A DNA stretch of 64,000 nucleotides from Metallyticus violacea (GCA_030762175.1 CM060846.1:306438512-306502511); one strand, 5' to 3'; counted from the stretch's first letter, positions 35,640-49,372 are shown. The notes: generated from the letters alone by a model not told the origin. Numbers and translations are program-made.

Positions 35640-38600
35640 AACCCAATCTAATTAAAGATAATGAGAAGTTGTTTCATGTGGTACTTACAGTTAAAGTAAT
35701 TTTGAAATGGAGTGCTATACAGTATTCTATCGTTACGCTACAAACACAGCAATACTTGGTGACAAATTGCGCCAAACTGATAGCGCAAGGTGGCCGGTAA
35801 GCCCTTCTATTAAAACAAGTCAATTATTTATTCTTTCAAAACCACTAAATACGCATACTTAGCCGTAAAAATGAGAACGAATTGAATGCTGGAATCAGAA
35901 AATGTTGCTGCTAATGTTGATTAGCCGGTTCCACGAAGAACAACCGACAACTGCATGTAAATAAAACACGGAATAAAAGCTTATAGGTCGATGCTTTCTT
36001 AAAAGTCCTAGATTTAAATGTAATTTGCTGAAATTGTTAAACTCACTTCCCTATTAATTCATTGGATAGAGCACTAGAGTGATTCGATCATGAATATGAA
36101 TTCAATATCCGTAGTGGCACAATGTTTTATTAGGAAGTCAGCATTTTGTTTTTTCTGGGGTTCCTTCATTTCATTCCATCAGTATTCTTCACTTTCTTTT
36201 CATCTGATTCACGCAATCATCTCAGTCAAAAACTTCTTACAGTTGGTTGGCGGCCGGTGCTTCTTGAGTGGAAACAGTGAGAAATGGCGGGATGAGGAAT
36301 CTGCGAATGGTCCCATCAGGATCTCTTAAATTCGTGCTAGCAGGATTTAGGATTTTCCCCAGCCCTGATTCAAATAATATCCCAGGCATTCATTATTCAC
36401 CCTGTCGCAAACAACTAGCAGTCCACATAGCAAGCTGAGGTTTTATAGAGACGTAATATCTTATCCTCAGATGGTAGATAGTCTGTCCGTTTTCACAGTA
36501 CAATATGCGCTGGTAAACAAAGAGATGTTACAAGTAACATCTTCACATATATTCATTAAAAAATCTATTCATTACGACTGCATACAGGTACTTAAGTGAT
36601 AGGTTTGTTCCAAATAAATCATTCTGAACTTATTTGAAATATAAAAAAATAAACACAGTATATGGGTCCTCTTGGTAAAACGTTGGTGAAACCATGTGTA
36701 GAGACACGGTTCCCCCCAGAAGACCTAAATACTAGAACTCTGGTCGTGGTAGCCTACGCCTTCAGTTAACTAATTTTTACACATCACGCCTTAAATTTAA
36801 TTTGTATTTTATAGTTATGCTTTATTACAACGAAAACATTTGGACGGGGGCACTGTTGATTGTCTATAGCATTTTTTTCAAGAAATAATCGTTTTATTTT
36901 ATTGTCAATTTCACTGCATTGATCTTATTTGGCATTTTGGGCTAGAGTATTCAATTTACCTGCTGTTGAATAGGTTTAATTGTGAAGTCGCCTTTTTGCA
37001 TCATTTATTGTTTTTTTTTTAATTAAATTCTAACGGCTCGAGTTCTTTAGAAGTTCACGTAAGGAAATAGTTCAGCATTGCGACTGTAAAAAAACAGGAA
37101 TAAACCCTAGTCAGAGTGGCCGGCACTAGGGAAAAAAAAAAAAAAAAAAACAGTCTCTCACGTTTGCTCAGTCGAGTATTTTTTTTCCATGTGCTTAAAT
37201 GTTAAAAACTGTTACGAAAGGTTATTTACTCCGAATTTTTCTTTGATGACAGAAATAAATACATGAATGCAGAACGACTGAATGAACGAAAGAAGTCATT
37301 AATACTTAAGCATGCTGGTTTAATTTTCGATACTTTTCATTCTAAAGATCATTTCAGTATTTCAGAAGAATTTTTCTAATAAGTAATCGGAGTTAGGTCA
37401 TTTCAGATTCTTGTCCTAAGAGGAAATGTCCTGTACAATGTTTATGTACGGATAATCTGTGAAAACCGAAATGCTGGAACGAATTATTATGCACATGTTT
37501 CGATATATGCAGAACAAGGGATAACTAGGATATTGCAAGATCTGATTTTGACGAGTAAGCAATACAGTGTAAATACCACTACTAAATAAATTTAACGCGT
37601 CCTTAGAGCTTGCCAGATGTGATGGGGTTATCTCTGAATTCACCATTTCGTTTTGTTGCATCAGTCATTTCATGGAACAACTTAGGTTCAAAGTATATAG
37701 TACATAGTTGCTCGCCACGTGGATATTCAAGCACGCTAATGTAAATATTTAAAAATGAGAAGGAAATCACAACTTGATGTTGCAAATGGGAAAGCTTTGT
37801 AAAGTCACTTAACACTCGCTGTAAGAATAATTGTACATTTCATAAACAAGTATGCCACAATAAAAACGCGAAGAAAATGAACTTTTCTACTGCCCCCACA
37901 AAGGTAGCTGAAATATTAACCAATTTGATTCAGAAAATAACAGTTTACATTCATGGATGTTATTTTCTGTACAAGAAGGTTTCACGTTCAAAAGTTTATT
38001 AACTATTCATAACCAAATACATTTATAAACTGTGATTTGTGTCTCGTAATAGTTAACAATGTGGAAACAAAACATTAATATTTGTAACTGATGAAGCTCC
38101 TTTTCATAAAATAAATGCCAATATCAGGTTATCCACTTTTTTTTAAAAAAAATTGCTATGGTTTAGCTTATTTAAGAGAGGAAAAGCAACAATATAATTG
38201 AAAATAGCATCGATGAAATTGGCTAGTTCTACAGTACGAGTTACAGGAAAAGTTCCTTATGCAATTAAATAGGTGAAATCTGTCAGGAGAATGTGGTAAA
38301 AATTCAAGTCCCTATCAAAAAAATTATGAAATCAAACTTTATATTCAGTAATTAATAATAAAGTCAGCAGTTATAAAATTATGCAACTTACACTTAACTA
38401 CATTTAGATACCAAAGAATTTTATTCTGAGCAATATACATTTATAAATACTTGTTCTGTATAAAACATTGATAAAAATTACTTTGTAATTATTCAGTAAA
38501 TCTGAAAAAAAAGAAAACTAACATTATTGTATAATTTGGCAAAGACCTGTACAAAATTCTGAATCTAGGCCTCATTCCCGCTGCTGAAAAAAAAAAAAAC

Positions 38601-39185
38601 AACTTCACACTGTGGTATTTGGAAAGTGTAACTAATAGCGTCTCTATGTTAAAGTTTAATAACGGTAACCTACAACCTATACCTACCTTAAGTATAATTT
38701 CTAAATATGCTTATTTTGGGAAGGAAGTGAGGTACGAGATCGAAGCTAGACTTTGATTATGAGATAAACAGCGCACGAGTTGAGTGTGCGGCTTCACATA
38801 CATCAAAACATATTGGTTCACTATTAAACAACAGGAGTATGAATAACTTCAACTATAAATTGTTCAATAGCAATTTCAATACTTCATTTGTAAGTCAAAA
38901 AAATTGCGACTCCTTAGATAAATCAATAGAACACCCTATTAATATTACAAAAGAATTGCGAGTACTTGAAAAAGAAAATTAAGTATATTTGAATAAAATT
39001 TAAGAATTCTACTATATGCTGAAAGAGGAAAATTAAATCAACGGATGAAAATGCAAATTTTATATAATTAACCTCAGCAAAATTCCCCCGTTCCAATTTA
39101 GCTAAATCATACTTATTCTATTCTAGACAAACGTGTTCATATATAACTTAAATGGTATAGTGAAAATTACAGCAGAAGATTCCGA
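35640..39185. other. Long stretch with no recognised gene
   Basis: AT-rich, with an A run at about 37132-37150. Short frames at 36090-36329 (+), 37416-37661 (-) and 37603-37815 (-) have no recognisable content. Confidence 0.5.
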
Positions 39186-39190
39186 TAAAG

Positions 39191-39461
39191 TTTTTTATTT
39201 ATTTGGTTTACTTAAGGACCTTTTTTTTTTTTTTTTTAGCATCTTTAGTTATTTGCGTCCCATTCAATTCAGGGCATGAAATATGTGTCTTCTTTCAAGG
39301 TTCCTTTACGTGCCGTAAATCTATGGCACGGGGCCCACGGCTTTACTTTCCTTCCGAAGGAGGCCACACTGCTCTTAAAAAAATTAATCGGCCGGGTTTG
39401 AACCCGTGACTTTGGGGTTAGGAGGCAAGTATGGCTACCGCTAGATCACCAGCATCGATCC
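39191..39461 (-). repeat. tRNA-derived SINE, family B, copy 6
   Basis: Minus-strand copy: tail TTATTTATTTGGTTTACTTA, body CCGTAAATCTATGGCACGGG, palindrome CCTTCCGAAGGAGG, head complement GATCACCAGCATCGATCC. The region between the palindrome and the B box is shortened and substituted relative to other copies. Confidence 0.5.
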
Positions 39462-39551
39462 TGAGAAAGCTGTTTCATGCTTAGACTGATATCTGAAAAT
39501 GCAGTTCCTGTTGATATCGGTTCTAATTTTCAGATAATAATGATGATAAAA

Positions 39552-39552
<1 letters not shown>

Positions 39553-39622
<70 letters not shown>
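39553..39622. repeat. (AAT)n microsatellite
   Basis: About 23 AAT units, 90 bp downstream of SINE B copy 6. Confidence 0.5.
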
Positions 39623-39623
<1 letters not shown>

Positions 39624-40784
39624 TTCTCCCCATTATACCAGATGCCAATTTAAGCTTAGTTTACAAATAAACGTAAAAATACAAAACAACTCTGTGCAGT
39701 ACTTTCCGGATTTTACAAAATAGAAAAATTTATACATTCATTAGACTTAATGTTACACAATTAACTTTAGCATCAACCTAAATTGAAACGAACACGCACG
39801 CGCGCGCGCGTGTGCATATGAAAAAAAATTTAAAACTAAGATAGACCAGAAAATGTAGCTAAACAAACAGTAGGTAACAAACTGATTTTAAGTAATTCTA
39901 CCTTACATGCACATTTTTCAAGCCTGCAGGTATTAATCCAGGCTATAATTAAAATTGTGAATGAAATATTTGTAGTTGTTTCTCAAAGTTTGTGCTCATG
40001 TATTTAAAAAATTTTGTAGTTTGTTATAACTTCGTTACCAGTAATATTTAGGTTCATATTCAGATATTTTCTGCTGTTATTTTACGTATAAAAGCTTCGT
40101 AGTTAGTGATTTGTATGCACATCACCATTATTGCACATATGATTTTTACCATAAGGACAGTTATAAACACACAATTGTGTTATATCATTCTCCAATTGAA
40201 GAAGAGATAACCAGCTAAAGTATGTTTTATTGTGTTTGGTGAATCTATTTTTACTTATCTACTATCAGAAAGCTCTAGTAAGAGTTTTATAACAATCTAC
40301 AAGTAATTAAACTTTCTTGGTCACTAGTAAGACAACAGTGAAAATTTCTTGAATTTGTTTATACAGAAATATCTGGTGTTCAAGTCAATGAAACAATGAA
40401 AAAAAAATTTTTTTTCAGATAAGGGCGTGTTGCATATTTCCTTTACTTGTTGCTGCGCAAAATTTAATACCGTACCATAAGGAAAAACAACCCCTAATAA
40501 AGTATTTTAACGCGTACATCTGGATAAACTTCTTTGCTGATTTTATTAAAATGTGATTAATATAGTTATCCTAGCTTAAAGCAATTATCAGCTTCAAGCC
40601 CTAAAATAGTGGGTTGAACAAAGGGCTGATGAGAAATTATTTTCAACTGAAACAGATTGCCTGCGATCTATGTATATTATAAAACGAATAACCTTTGTTT
40701 TATGAATAATAAATTCGTTTGTTTGCAGCAAAATATTTAAGAATAGTGTTAGTGCTTGTTTTAATGGTCTGAGCAACGTGAACG

Positions 40785-40930
40785 ATTTACGACACATAAA
40801 AGTACCTCAAGTCTAAAGGAAAAATTACCTTGAGTAAAATTTATCGGCCGTTTGACGCCCTGAAATGAATGGAACCTGCTGATGATCTGAGGTGTTAAAA
40901 GAGCATCTGTAAATAAACTAAATCAACAAC
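40785..40930 (+). repeat. tRNA-derived SINE, family B, copy 7 (3' half only)
   Basis: Only the 3' body is present: AGTACCTCAAGTC, TTATCGGCCGTTTGACGCCC, TGAAATGAATGG and the AAATAAACTAAATCAA-like tail. The tRNA-like head is missing, as expected for 5'-truncated retroposition. Confidence 0.5.
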
Positions 40931-40948
40931 ATGTCATCTGTATAAAAA

Positions 40949-41110
40949 GACCGCCTCCATGGCCGTATGCTCAGCGCGTCTGCCCGAAAATACGAGGTCT
41001 CGGGTTCGAATCACAAAGTCCGAAGTTTCTCCTTGCCCTGATAAAGGTGAAAGTCATGTAACTTTAAGCGCTGTTGACTCCGGGCTCATTTACCCACATG
41101 TAATCAAACA
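40949..41110 (+). repeat. tRNA-derived SINE of a fourth type
   Basis: ATGGCCGTATGCTCAGCGCG (A-box region) and GTCTCGGGTTCGAATC (B box) are spaced as in tRNA. A body with CTTGCCCTGATAAAGGTG and TTGACTCCGGGCTCATTT follows. It starts right after SINE B copy 7. Confidence 0.5.
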
Positions 41111-41184
41111 TTCGTTCTCTTTAGACCTTCGTTGTTATGAAAAAAATATCTGCCTAAGAAACCGCTTTGGCAAGTCATTAACAC

Positions 41185-41710
41185 AAAAGTAGAGAGACCC
41201 GAAACCAAACCTTGGGACACCCCATATTTCACCGTTCCAAGTTCATATATTTGCGTTTTATTTCTGTAGCCTGTGTTCTATTCAGCAATAATATTACATC
41301 AACTGATTTGCCACACAATTATTAAATTAAATTTATTCACCAATATATTATGGTCCATACTGTCAAAAGCATTGAAGATATTAATAAATACATTCATAAC
41401 TTTATGGTTTTGTTATTTTAGACAATATGGTGTCAATATCGGTTGCAGCAGCGGAAATAATGCTGAGAGAGGTAATTACATGGTTGTTTTCTGGAATACC
41501 AACAAAGCTACATTATGCAACTTTTACCCCGAGTTTGGCACTGCAACAAGACTGTTTTATATAGCTTTTACCTCGAGTTTGGCACTGTTGACGTTTGTGA
41601 AATGGTCTAAAATTGTTAAGCTGTGTAATATCACCTTTTTATGAATTGGTTTTATAATTTCCTTTTCTAAGCAATTTGGAAATATACTAGTTGATAAACG
41701 AATAATCGAA
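41185..41710 (-). pseudogene. LINE reverse transcriptase relic, reverse strand
   Basis: Minus strand, N to C: FPNCLEKEIIKPIHKK (RT block before the palm), INIFNAFDSMDHNILVNKFN (palm motif A; the catalytic Asp context 'FD.vDH..L'), and KYGVSQGLVSGLS, the decayed 'YGVPQGSVLGP' box. Different frames are used and stops are frequent. The motif wording fits a jockey/CR1-type LINE rather than the LINE at 15.5-18.1 kb. YADD is not visible; plus-strand frames over it are antisense shadows. Confidence 0.5.
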
Positions 41711-42069
41711 GAGATTTACCAGAATTACTACATGTTTATCCTTCCTAGGATTATCATACTTCAGCATTTACACAGGCATGCCCACTTTTCATAATAAAAA
41801 TTGCCGTACATTTTTCCAAAATTCTACAATTTCATCGCATTTTTTTTACACAAAAGTATTAATTTATTCATTTTTTTCCGTATGCAAGAAATGTAATAAG
41901 TGTTCATTCTGTGTTCAGTGTCAGTAAACTCGCGTAGATGAGTACAGATATTTGCTATAACTGTTTGAATTGACAATCTCAGAGGTTCGATATGTGACGT
42001 CATACCTGCGGTATCTGGAAGCGAGGTGTACAAATTGATAATTTACGTTTTGATCAGTTCTACAACTTC

Positions 42070-45000
42070 TTATGATAATAAAGCTGAGTCAAATCTAGGA
42101 AAATGTGATTATGTATAGATTTTCCAAAAGTGAAGAACAGTATGCAGAGATTTTAAAAATGGTTTCATTTATTTTAGCAATATCTTCGCAATTTCTTTTC
42201 TCTAATACAAGCACAATGGACCAAGGAAGGAAATAGCCTAATCGATTCTGTGAAAGGACTTGTTTTAGTAAAAATTATTTTCAGACGTTTTACATACAAA
42301 CATATATTTGATTTGCATAATAACAAGGAGTTATTAAAATATATCTAGTAAGAAATATGCAAGAGCATGCAAAGAGATAAAAATGATGAAATGGTACATA
42401 GGCGAGTTCATGAGGAGAAGGGTGTGAACGTCTATATAGAAATGTTATGGTAAATAATGAAATAAAATAAAAGTTGTCTTGCTCAATTTGTTATAAAGCG
42501 AACTGTTTCAATTCCCAACCATAAGGTTCTTTCAGTACAGTGCTGTATTTTGGATATATTCAAGACTAAGTATTGGGTGAGTGAATACATGTAACAAGGC
42601 AACAAGATACAATTGTACGTTATACCAACTGCAGGTTGTATTTTGCCTATAAAATAATGTCTTCAGCAGGTATTTTCTTTTGATTGCATTCAGCAAAAAA
42701 TACTGAAGCATTTAGAGTGAGAGTCGTTTTAAACAGTTCGTGTAGTAGTTTATCTATTGTGCCAAAATAAGATGTTTCACAATTGACGCGAAATGCCCAT
42801 ATCCGCTACTTAATTAAAAAAACTGAGAAATAAAATTCATCATATAAAATTTCTGATTCAAGTACTTCTACATCTCAAGAGGCTGATGTATTTTGCACTT
42901 ATTCATGTAGTATATAGAAGTGTGCAGCCAATTCGGGAGGAAGAGACCATACAAAATAACTGCTTAAAACTGCTCGCTGATATCAGCAAAGCTACGCTTC
43001 ATAGAGATCAAGTTCCTGAAGCTTACCATTGTCCTTAACAAACAGTGCAGTAAAACTTCATAATTCGTTTAGGTATTAAGGGGAGTCTAAATGGCGAATT
43101 TCGTTATCTTTTGACATTTTCAGATTTTGTTATTATTTGAATATTTTTATTGTCTCACTTATTTTTATATATTTTAAAGCGGTACGACAACTTTTTTTAA
43201 ATTATGTAACAACTTTTTATTCACGCTGTTCTGAACGAAACTCAGTCAAATATCAATAATGTTGTATTTTCTCTATAGAGTTATTTTATTCTAATTGTTC
43301 GGTAAGAAAAAAAAAAAAGAAACAAACAAAAAACAAAGACATTGGAATCGCGAGAAAGAAATGGTTAATTATTAGCCCGGAGAGTTTTGAGGATCTACTA
43401 ATTTTACAAATGTGAGCATTATTTTTATTTTTGTATTTAATTGCAATTTCTGAAAGAAATCATTTTTCCATACAAATGTCCCATTATATCAAACTTTTAA
43501 GAATAAAATGTTGACATTTTACCAAGCATTTTTGGCAGAGTAACAACTAATTTAATGAAAAAGTTTGAACATCCTATGAACTTGTTTAAAACATCCAACA
43601 ATTTAAAGTTAATTGTATATCATCATGTTAAATATAATTGCAACTTTATTATGCAATTCAACTTCCTTTTCCATCAATCATATAAAAAGTGTTCAAAGTA
43701 CACCAGCAAAGTTAAATATGTGTAATAGTTTCCGAGATAATAGGCGATGAATTTGCTAAATTTATCTTTGGCATGTATAGAGCATTTTGACTCCCCTCAA
43801 CTCCCTTTTAGACAAAATTCAGACACAAATGTTGCCTCAATGCATGAAAGAATATAGATGGAAAGGACTTATTAATTTACGTAAAAATAACTTATGAGGA
43901 CCTCCATTAGAAGGCACCCTCAGCGCGTTTTACGTATTTTGTTTGGCTAACTCTAATGTAAAGTTGTGGTTAAAAAGAAACAACTGAAGAGCTAAAACCA
44001 CTGAGCAAGTATGTCTAAACCAAAGAAACAATCTTATTGCTACTGCTGAAATTTGCAATGATATTTTGAACAAATGGTAGGTTTCAGTTTTTGGATCATG
44101 TCAGTACTAACATTGTTTTTGTTGAAAACTTGGAAGATTGTGTTGCAAAATGTCTAGGAAATGTTCTCCAACCCACTCTCAAAGCATGGACGGAAACTGT
44201 AAAATGAATTACAAATTTTGTGCTGTCATAAGGATTTGCATATAGCACCAGTGCTACGGCCAAGTTACAATTCTTGGCACTTCTTTGAAATGTGTTAAAT
44301 GGAGCACGAGCGAGACGTGAATAATTCAAGTTTGACTTAAAAAAACATTTTCGGCTTAAAAATTCGCAACTGTATTGGATATCTCATTTTGCTTAATTTT
44401 TGTGCTTGGGCGTTTGTTGAAAATGTATGCTATTTTCTCTTCAGCAGTATGCAGTACCAAGAACAACTAGCTGGCCCACGAAAGAGACTTCTAGATTTTC
44501 AACAGCTCGTTTTAATACTCAATAAAATATTTTAGGCAATGAGACACTGCCAAGTACGTATTTTTATGACATTGGTGCCGGTACTAAGTCCACTACAAAG
44601 TTCGGCGCAATGACATCATCTTGAGCTTTGCTACAGCTGTGAAAGTGCAAGAAAAGGAAGATAGTTAACAGTGTTGTATAACGAAGCTAAAATGATTTGT
44701 TTTGTTTGCTGTCACGTGTAGTTAACGGCTTAACTCATGTTGAATTTTCTCTGGAAATTATGAAAGATACAACTTTTTTATTGGTTGATGTATTCATTTA
44801 CTCTTTATATTCTCGCGACCAAATCATATATAGTGCTGCATTAATAGTGGGACAAATACGGCTTTATGAGAACGCAGTTGTTACTCATTCACCGACATGG
44901 TTTAAGTTAAAGAGGGAGCGTACTAATAGGCATACATTTTTATTTTTTCATTGCTAAATTATATGTATAATGGAGACGTTATCTACACATTGCAAAGTTG

Positions 45001-45200
45001 TTGCATGTTCGCTGCTATATCCGCAACGATGGGGTACGTTTTTTCTTAAGATAATGGAGACAGCTCCCTCTTAAAGCGCAGTTGAAGGGGTTTATTGCTG
45101 CTAATAGTGGAAGTAAATATGGTTCCCGCTTCAAATTCTGGTAAACATTTGCTACTTAATATGGATGGAGAGAGCGACAACAAAATTGTACACTTTAAGA
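42070..45200. other. No gene recognised
   Basis: AT-rich, with a T run near 41839-41847 just upstream and an A run near 43308-43318. The plus frame at 44697-44957 starts with an upstream non-ATG codon and resembles nothing known. Confidence 0.5.
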
Positions 45201-45219
45201 ATGAAAAAATGGGCTGACG

Positions 45220-45700
45220 ATTGAATCCTGAGTCGAAGCAAGTGAGCATGGAGTGGAGGAAAAGGGGAAGCTCAGTTGAGGTTTTCTTGACAGTTTTGTG
45301 GAACTCCAAAGCTTTATGTTTATAAATTGTTTTCTTGAACGTGGAATAGTCCATGCAGCTTATTACTGCAATCTTCTGACTGAGGGAAAACGTGTTTATC
45401 TTTGAAAAAGACGATAACAACCGATTCGAGAAGTTCTTCTCCAAGACAGAGCTCGTCCACATACAGCGGCTTTGATCGAGGAAACCCATTGAACAGTATT
45501 GGAACCCCTCTCTACAGTGCAGACTTGTTGCTTTGCGATTGCCTTATGTTTGGAACGTTAACAGAAGCATTGGGTCACCGATTCCACAACGACGAAGTTG
45601 TGGAAGCATATCAACCGCATTCTTTCTTCGATAATGGGATTAAGAAAGGTTTATGCGGTGGGAAAAAATGTATTTGTAAATTGTGAAATTAAGTGCAAAA
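45220..45700 (+). pseudogene. mariner-family transposase 3' relic
   Basis: Plus strand in shifting frames: GIVHAAYYCNLL-like text, LLQDRARPHTA (the 'HDNARPHTA' second-Asp motif), then PLYSADLLLCD (for 'PPYSPDLAPCD', third Asp), FGTLTEALGHRFHNDEVVEA and HSFFDNGIKK. This order is the C-terminal half of a mariner transposase of a different subgroup from the one at 55.5-56.5 kb. The N-terminal half and inverted repeats are not seen. The 147-codon minus frame at 45046-45489 is its shadow. Confidence 0.5.
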
Positions 45701-46979
45701 CCAATTTTTATTTAATTAGGTTTTAATAAATTACAAAAAAAAAAAATCAGTTTATATCTCTTTCACTCTCGTATTGGTATATTTTCATTTGTATTCGTAA
45801 TTATATGAAATCTGAATTAAACTTTAATGTGCAATCTCGGTGTTTTTTTTTTTTCAATATGAAAACTCCCAAATGCGCATTTGGTTTTGTTGCATTTAGA
45901 TAAGCTGTGAATGGTCATAGAATTCGAAAAGGGAACCTGTCACCAGGTACTACACGTAGCCAGGTAAAAGGTGAGCGAAACGTCGGCTCTTTTCAATGAG
46001 ACGGCCTTCTCCGGAAACCAAAGAAAATATAAGAAAAGTGAACATGTTCATAAAGGATTGTAACGCAATGTTTACAATTAAACTTAATATGTTTTTTGTA
46101 AAAGCCGTGAAGCTTTTCGGCAAAAGACTGTTGGATATACCTTGTACTTCACTGAATACGACAAAATATCAATAAAGATTATTTAAAATATGTTTAAAGG
46201 TATAAATTAATTTTATTTTGTGCAAAAGTCAAGCATTAACTTGCACGCTGTACGGTATTGCAGGATTTCTAGAGAATCAGATGTTGCGAAATAAGGTTGA
46301 CATAGGAATATACGCTATTTACACTAATAGTATGAAGTTAATTGAAGCTCCAAATGAAATATTGTTTGCTCCGACTCCAGTGCAACAACTAGCCTTTGTT
46401 TTCAATAATAGTCTTCTCGATTTGATTTTGTGTTTGTACTATATGTTTTTGAGAGTATATTCCTAAAAAAACTTATATGCTTTTCCATATTCTTTAGAAG
46501 AAAACCAATGAAGCACAATTTTGCAGCAACAATTGCTTCAGAGTATATTTTGCACATAAAAATCTTACGAAATGAACAATTTGTGAGGTTGTTGAATTCT
46601 ACGGAAGCTTCAACAAACTCATATCCTACAACTCGATGAACAGATGTGCAATGAGGGATAAAAGAACTGACAACCCAGCAAGTAAATACAAGCAAGTTTA
46701 CTGTGAGATATTGGATAATATCTAACACAATTTAAAGCATGGTTTTCCTGTTGTGATAAACTGAAATTTCTTAAATTAGGTGACACAACCCACCTCATAA
46801 ATTATGGTTTGCCTTTTCATGTGAATGGACTGGGCTCATTATTAGAAGCGTAAGTGTTTTTTTTTTTTTTTCAACGAGTACTCGAATTTTGTCTTTTCTT
46901 TGCAGCACAAATTAGTGTTCCATTGTTTTCATTTGGGAGACTTAATTAAAAAAGGGAGAAAAAATGAGAAAACGAACCA

Positions 46980-47215
46980 AGTTCTTCCCGAAATCTTCAA
47001 GCTAGTTTGCCCCCATTACTACTATCCCTGCACCTAATGCTTAAGTTGAAAGGAGTTTTTCTCGCCTTAAACGCACAACAATATTACCCAAGATCACTTA
47101 TCAGCTTTTGCTTGTATTTCAATTGAAAAGAAAGCACTGAATGTGCTTTAGAGCCTGACACGTGGTACAATTGTCATCGAATGACTCGTGAAGAGATCTA
47201 CTAATCATGTTCCTC
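46980..47215 (+). pseudogene. hAT transposase C-terminal (dimerisation) relic
   Basis: Plus-strand fragments in two frames: LVCPHYYYPC; then APNA*VERSFSRLKRTTILP, matching the 'ASNAEAERSFSALRRIKTYL' core of the hAT dimerisation region; then LSAFACISIEKKAL, matching 'LS.LALLSIEK'. Stops and a frameshift break it. Upstream hAT sequence was not recognised. Confidence 0.5.
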
Positions 47216-47550
47216 CTTACAATGTATGAATTTATTTCTAACTATTTCCAAATGTCATCTGATATTATAATTACCATAAACATTATTAATAGTAGTATTA
47301 GTTAGTAACAGTAGTATGACAGTATTTTGCTTGTTGATCATAAGTTTATGGACGTGCTTACATTTATAAGGAGTGGGACTTTTCGGATGTCATATTGAAC
47401 TGTCTGACCTTAGAAGAATTTGGGTTCATAATATGCCACTGCTTAAAATTCTAATGCCGCAGGTATGTCTGTACGCTGGAGAGCATAATAAACAGCGCTG
47501 ATAAAGGCAGCATAAGTAACAATATTTCTATATCTAAAAGGTCGTGTGTC

Positions 47551-47910
47551 ATGTACTGCGTAGTTAAAAGATTTTGGAAAATTTTCATCTTGTACATGGT
47601 AGAAAACTTTTCCTATTCTTACCCTCAATTCACTATGAGTAAAGTGATTAAGTTAAAAAAAAATGATTACAAACTGAATCATCCCTTTGATGCTAACTTC
47701 TGTAATACAGAATACGTAAAACGAACGTGCTTGAAAAAAGAAATGCATCATGCAATCACTGAACCGCAGCTTTTATATGAACAAGGCCAACAAGCTGTTC
47801 ATATACTAATTACTGTATATAGCTGGGAAAACGTGATACCGCCTACCGATACGTGCCGGCATGATTGGCATTTAGCAAGTCAAAGTCCTGTGCGATTAGA
47901 GCATAATTAA
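47551..47910 (+). CDS. Hypothetical 119-codon frame
   Basis: ATG-started frame with ordinary composition (TMSKVIKLKKNDYKLN, YSWENVIPPTDTCRH) ending in TAA. No domain, signal peptide or splice context is recognised. It follows the hAT relic by 330 bp and could be part of a decayed element. Coding status is doubtful. Confidence 0.5.
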   Translation: MYCVVKRFWKIFILYMVENFSYSYPQFTMSKVIKLKKNDYKLNHPFDANFCNTEYVKRTCLKKEMHHAITEPQLLYEQGQQAVHILITVYSWENVIPPTDTCRHDWHLASQSPVRLEHN

Positions 47911-48689
47911 CACTTAAGCTGCGTAATGTATACTAGTTTTATAAGTGATACTGCGTAATAAATATGAGCACGGAGATGTTATGAGTCAGCCTTTTCTTTG
48001 ATATCAAAGAGCACAAACTAGTCATAATCATTTTTAATGTTGACAGGAATTTCCGCTAGAAGTAATACTTCTTATAAAACCTCACTCTACTTTGAGCGAA
48101 TATGATGTTTGCTTCTAAACTGATACTCTAAGCTGAATTAATGTTAAATGCGTTATAGCAAGCGGATAATTGTTTGTGAAAGAAACGATTTATTGGAATT
48201 TTAATGCAGTGCTATGTCTGTTTTAGATAATATGTCTCAATAACTACAGTATTAAATATTAAGTATAGACAATGAATTCAAGAAAGCAGTGATATTAAAT
48301 CATTTTAAAAAGTATCTTAGTATTTACAAATATTAATTCAATTGATCGCTTCATAATATGCAGTTAACTTCAACTATCATTAGCTTTCGTGGATTTTATG
48401 AGAAGCTCAATTTTATGGAAGTAAAAACTTAGAGATGCACAAGTGTTTCCAAAGTTCGCCATATTAAGTTCTGGCATGTGTGCAAACAATTGTCATGCGA
48501 ACGTGTGATCAGTTTTGTTTCCCCCGGAGTGTTTTGCTTATGGGCGAGAGCGCAGCTCGTTAGCCGGATCTCGGTAATTAGCGGGAGGGTAAAACAATAA
48601 AACCAACCAACCATACAGCAATACACAAATCAATTTAAGAGGCTCATTATTTACCAAATTATCAAATGAGGTGCTGAACGCTCCTTCAT

Positions 48690-48965
48690 TCTCCACACAT
48701 TTTGGTATATCTTAGGAAATTATTCATCACTCGCTGTAGTTCATTTTCAGAAATCCGTACAATTTCCTGAAGAATATTATCTTTGAGTTCTTGTATGGTG
48801 TGCGGGTTAGTCTTGTACACGACAATGTTTAATTTATTCCAGAAACAGTAATCGCAGACTTTTAAATCAGGGGACCGAGGCGGCCACAAAACTCTACTAA
48901 TTAAAGGACATGGAATTATTCCCAGTATGAGCAGTGGCAAAGTCATGTTGAAAAAATGTATGATC
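48690..48965 (-). pseudogene. DDE transposase C-terminal relic, reverse strand
   Basis: Minus strand: FFQHDFATAHTGNNSMSF (second-Asp motif, 'FQQDGATAHT...SM.FL'), then after a frame change ISRVLWPPRSPDLKVCDY (third-acid motif), NPHTIQELKDNI and NELQRVMNNF. Known: this is the 3' half of a Tc1/mariner-superfamily transposase abundant in insects. An in-frame stop and a frameshift separate the two motifs. A different lineage from the other DDE relics here. Confidence 0.5.
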
Positions 48966-49019
48966 AGCTTCCCGTCAGTTAATTCCTTAAAATAAAAAAG
49001 GACGGTATTCACATAAGTA

Positions 49020-49368
49020 ACAGAATCAATTTTATGCTTAAAAAATTAGTCCTATGATTTTTTCACCACTGAGTTAACACACATGAATGATACATAAAGA
49101 CACGCTGCGTCGTTGTAAACACACGAGGTATTATACACTTTATGTACACAGTCGAATTAGGAAGGAATAGCACAACACACACCCGGGAACAGCTGCACTA
49201 CGACTGCGACAGTCAGCAAGATCAACAAGCAAACAAGGAGGCTTGCTACCACCTTCGCCGCGCTGGAAACGAATGGGGGCTTGCTCATAGGGAGAAAAAA
49301 AATCGCTGATCGCGCGACAGAAGTGTTGGGAGTTAACTCCCATGGTTTTTACATAGTGAAAGCTAAAT

Positions 49369-49370
<2 letters not shown>
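49020..49370. other. No gene recognised; less AT-rich patch
   Basis: Overlapping minus (49140-49343) and plus (49281-49511) frames are uninformative; the plus frame reads through the A run as poly-Lys. Confidence 0.5.

Positions 49371-49372
<2 letters not shown>

Noticed and set aside
41273..41644. 123-codon plus frame
   Set aside because: It is the complement of LINE RT motifs on the minus strand (FDSMDHNIL, YGVSQG).
45046..45489. 147-codon minus frame, the second longest in the window
   Set aside because: It overlaps recognisable mariner motifs on the plus strand and has no domain of its own.
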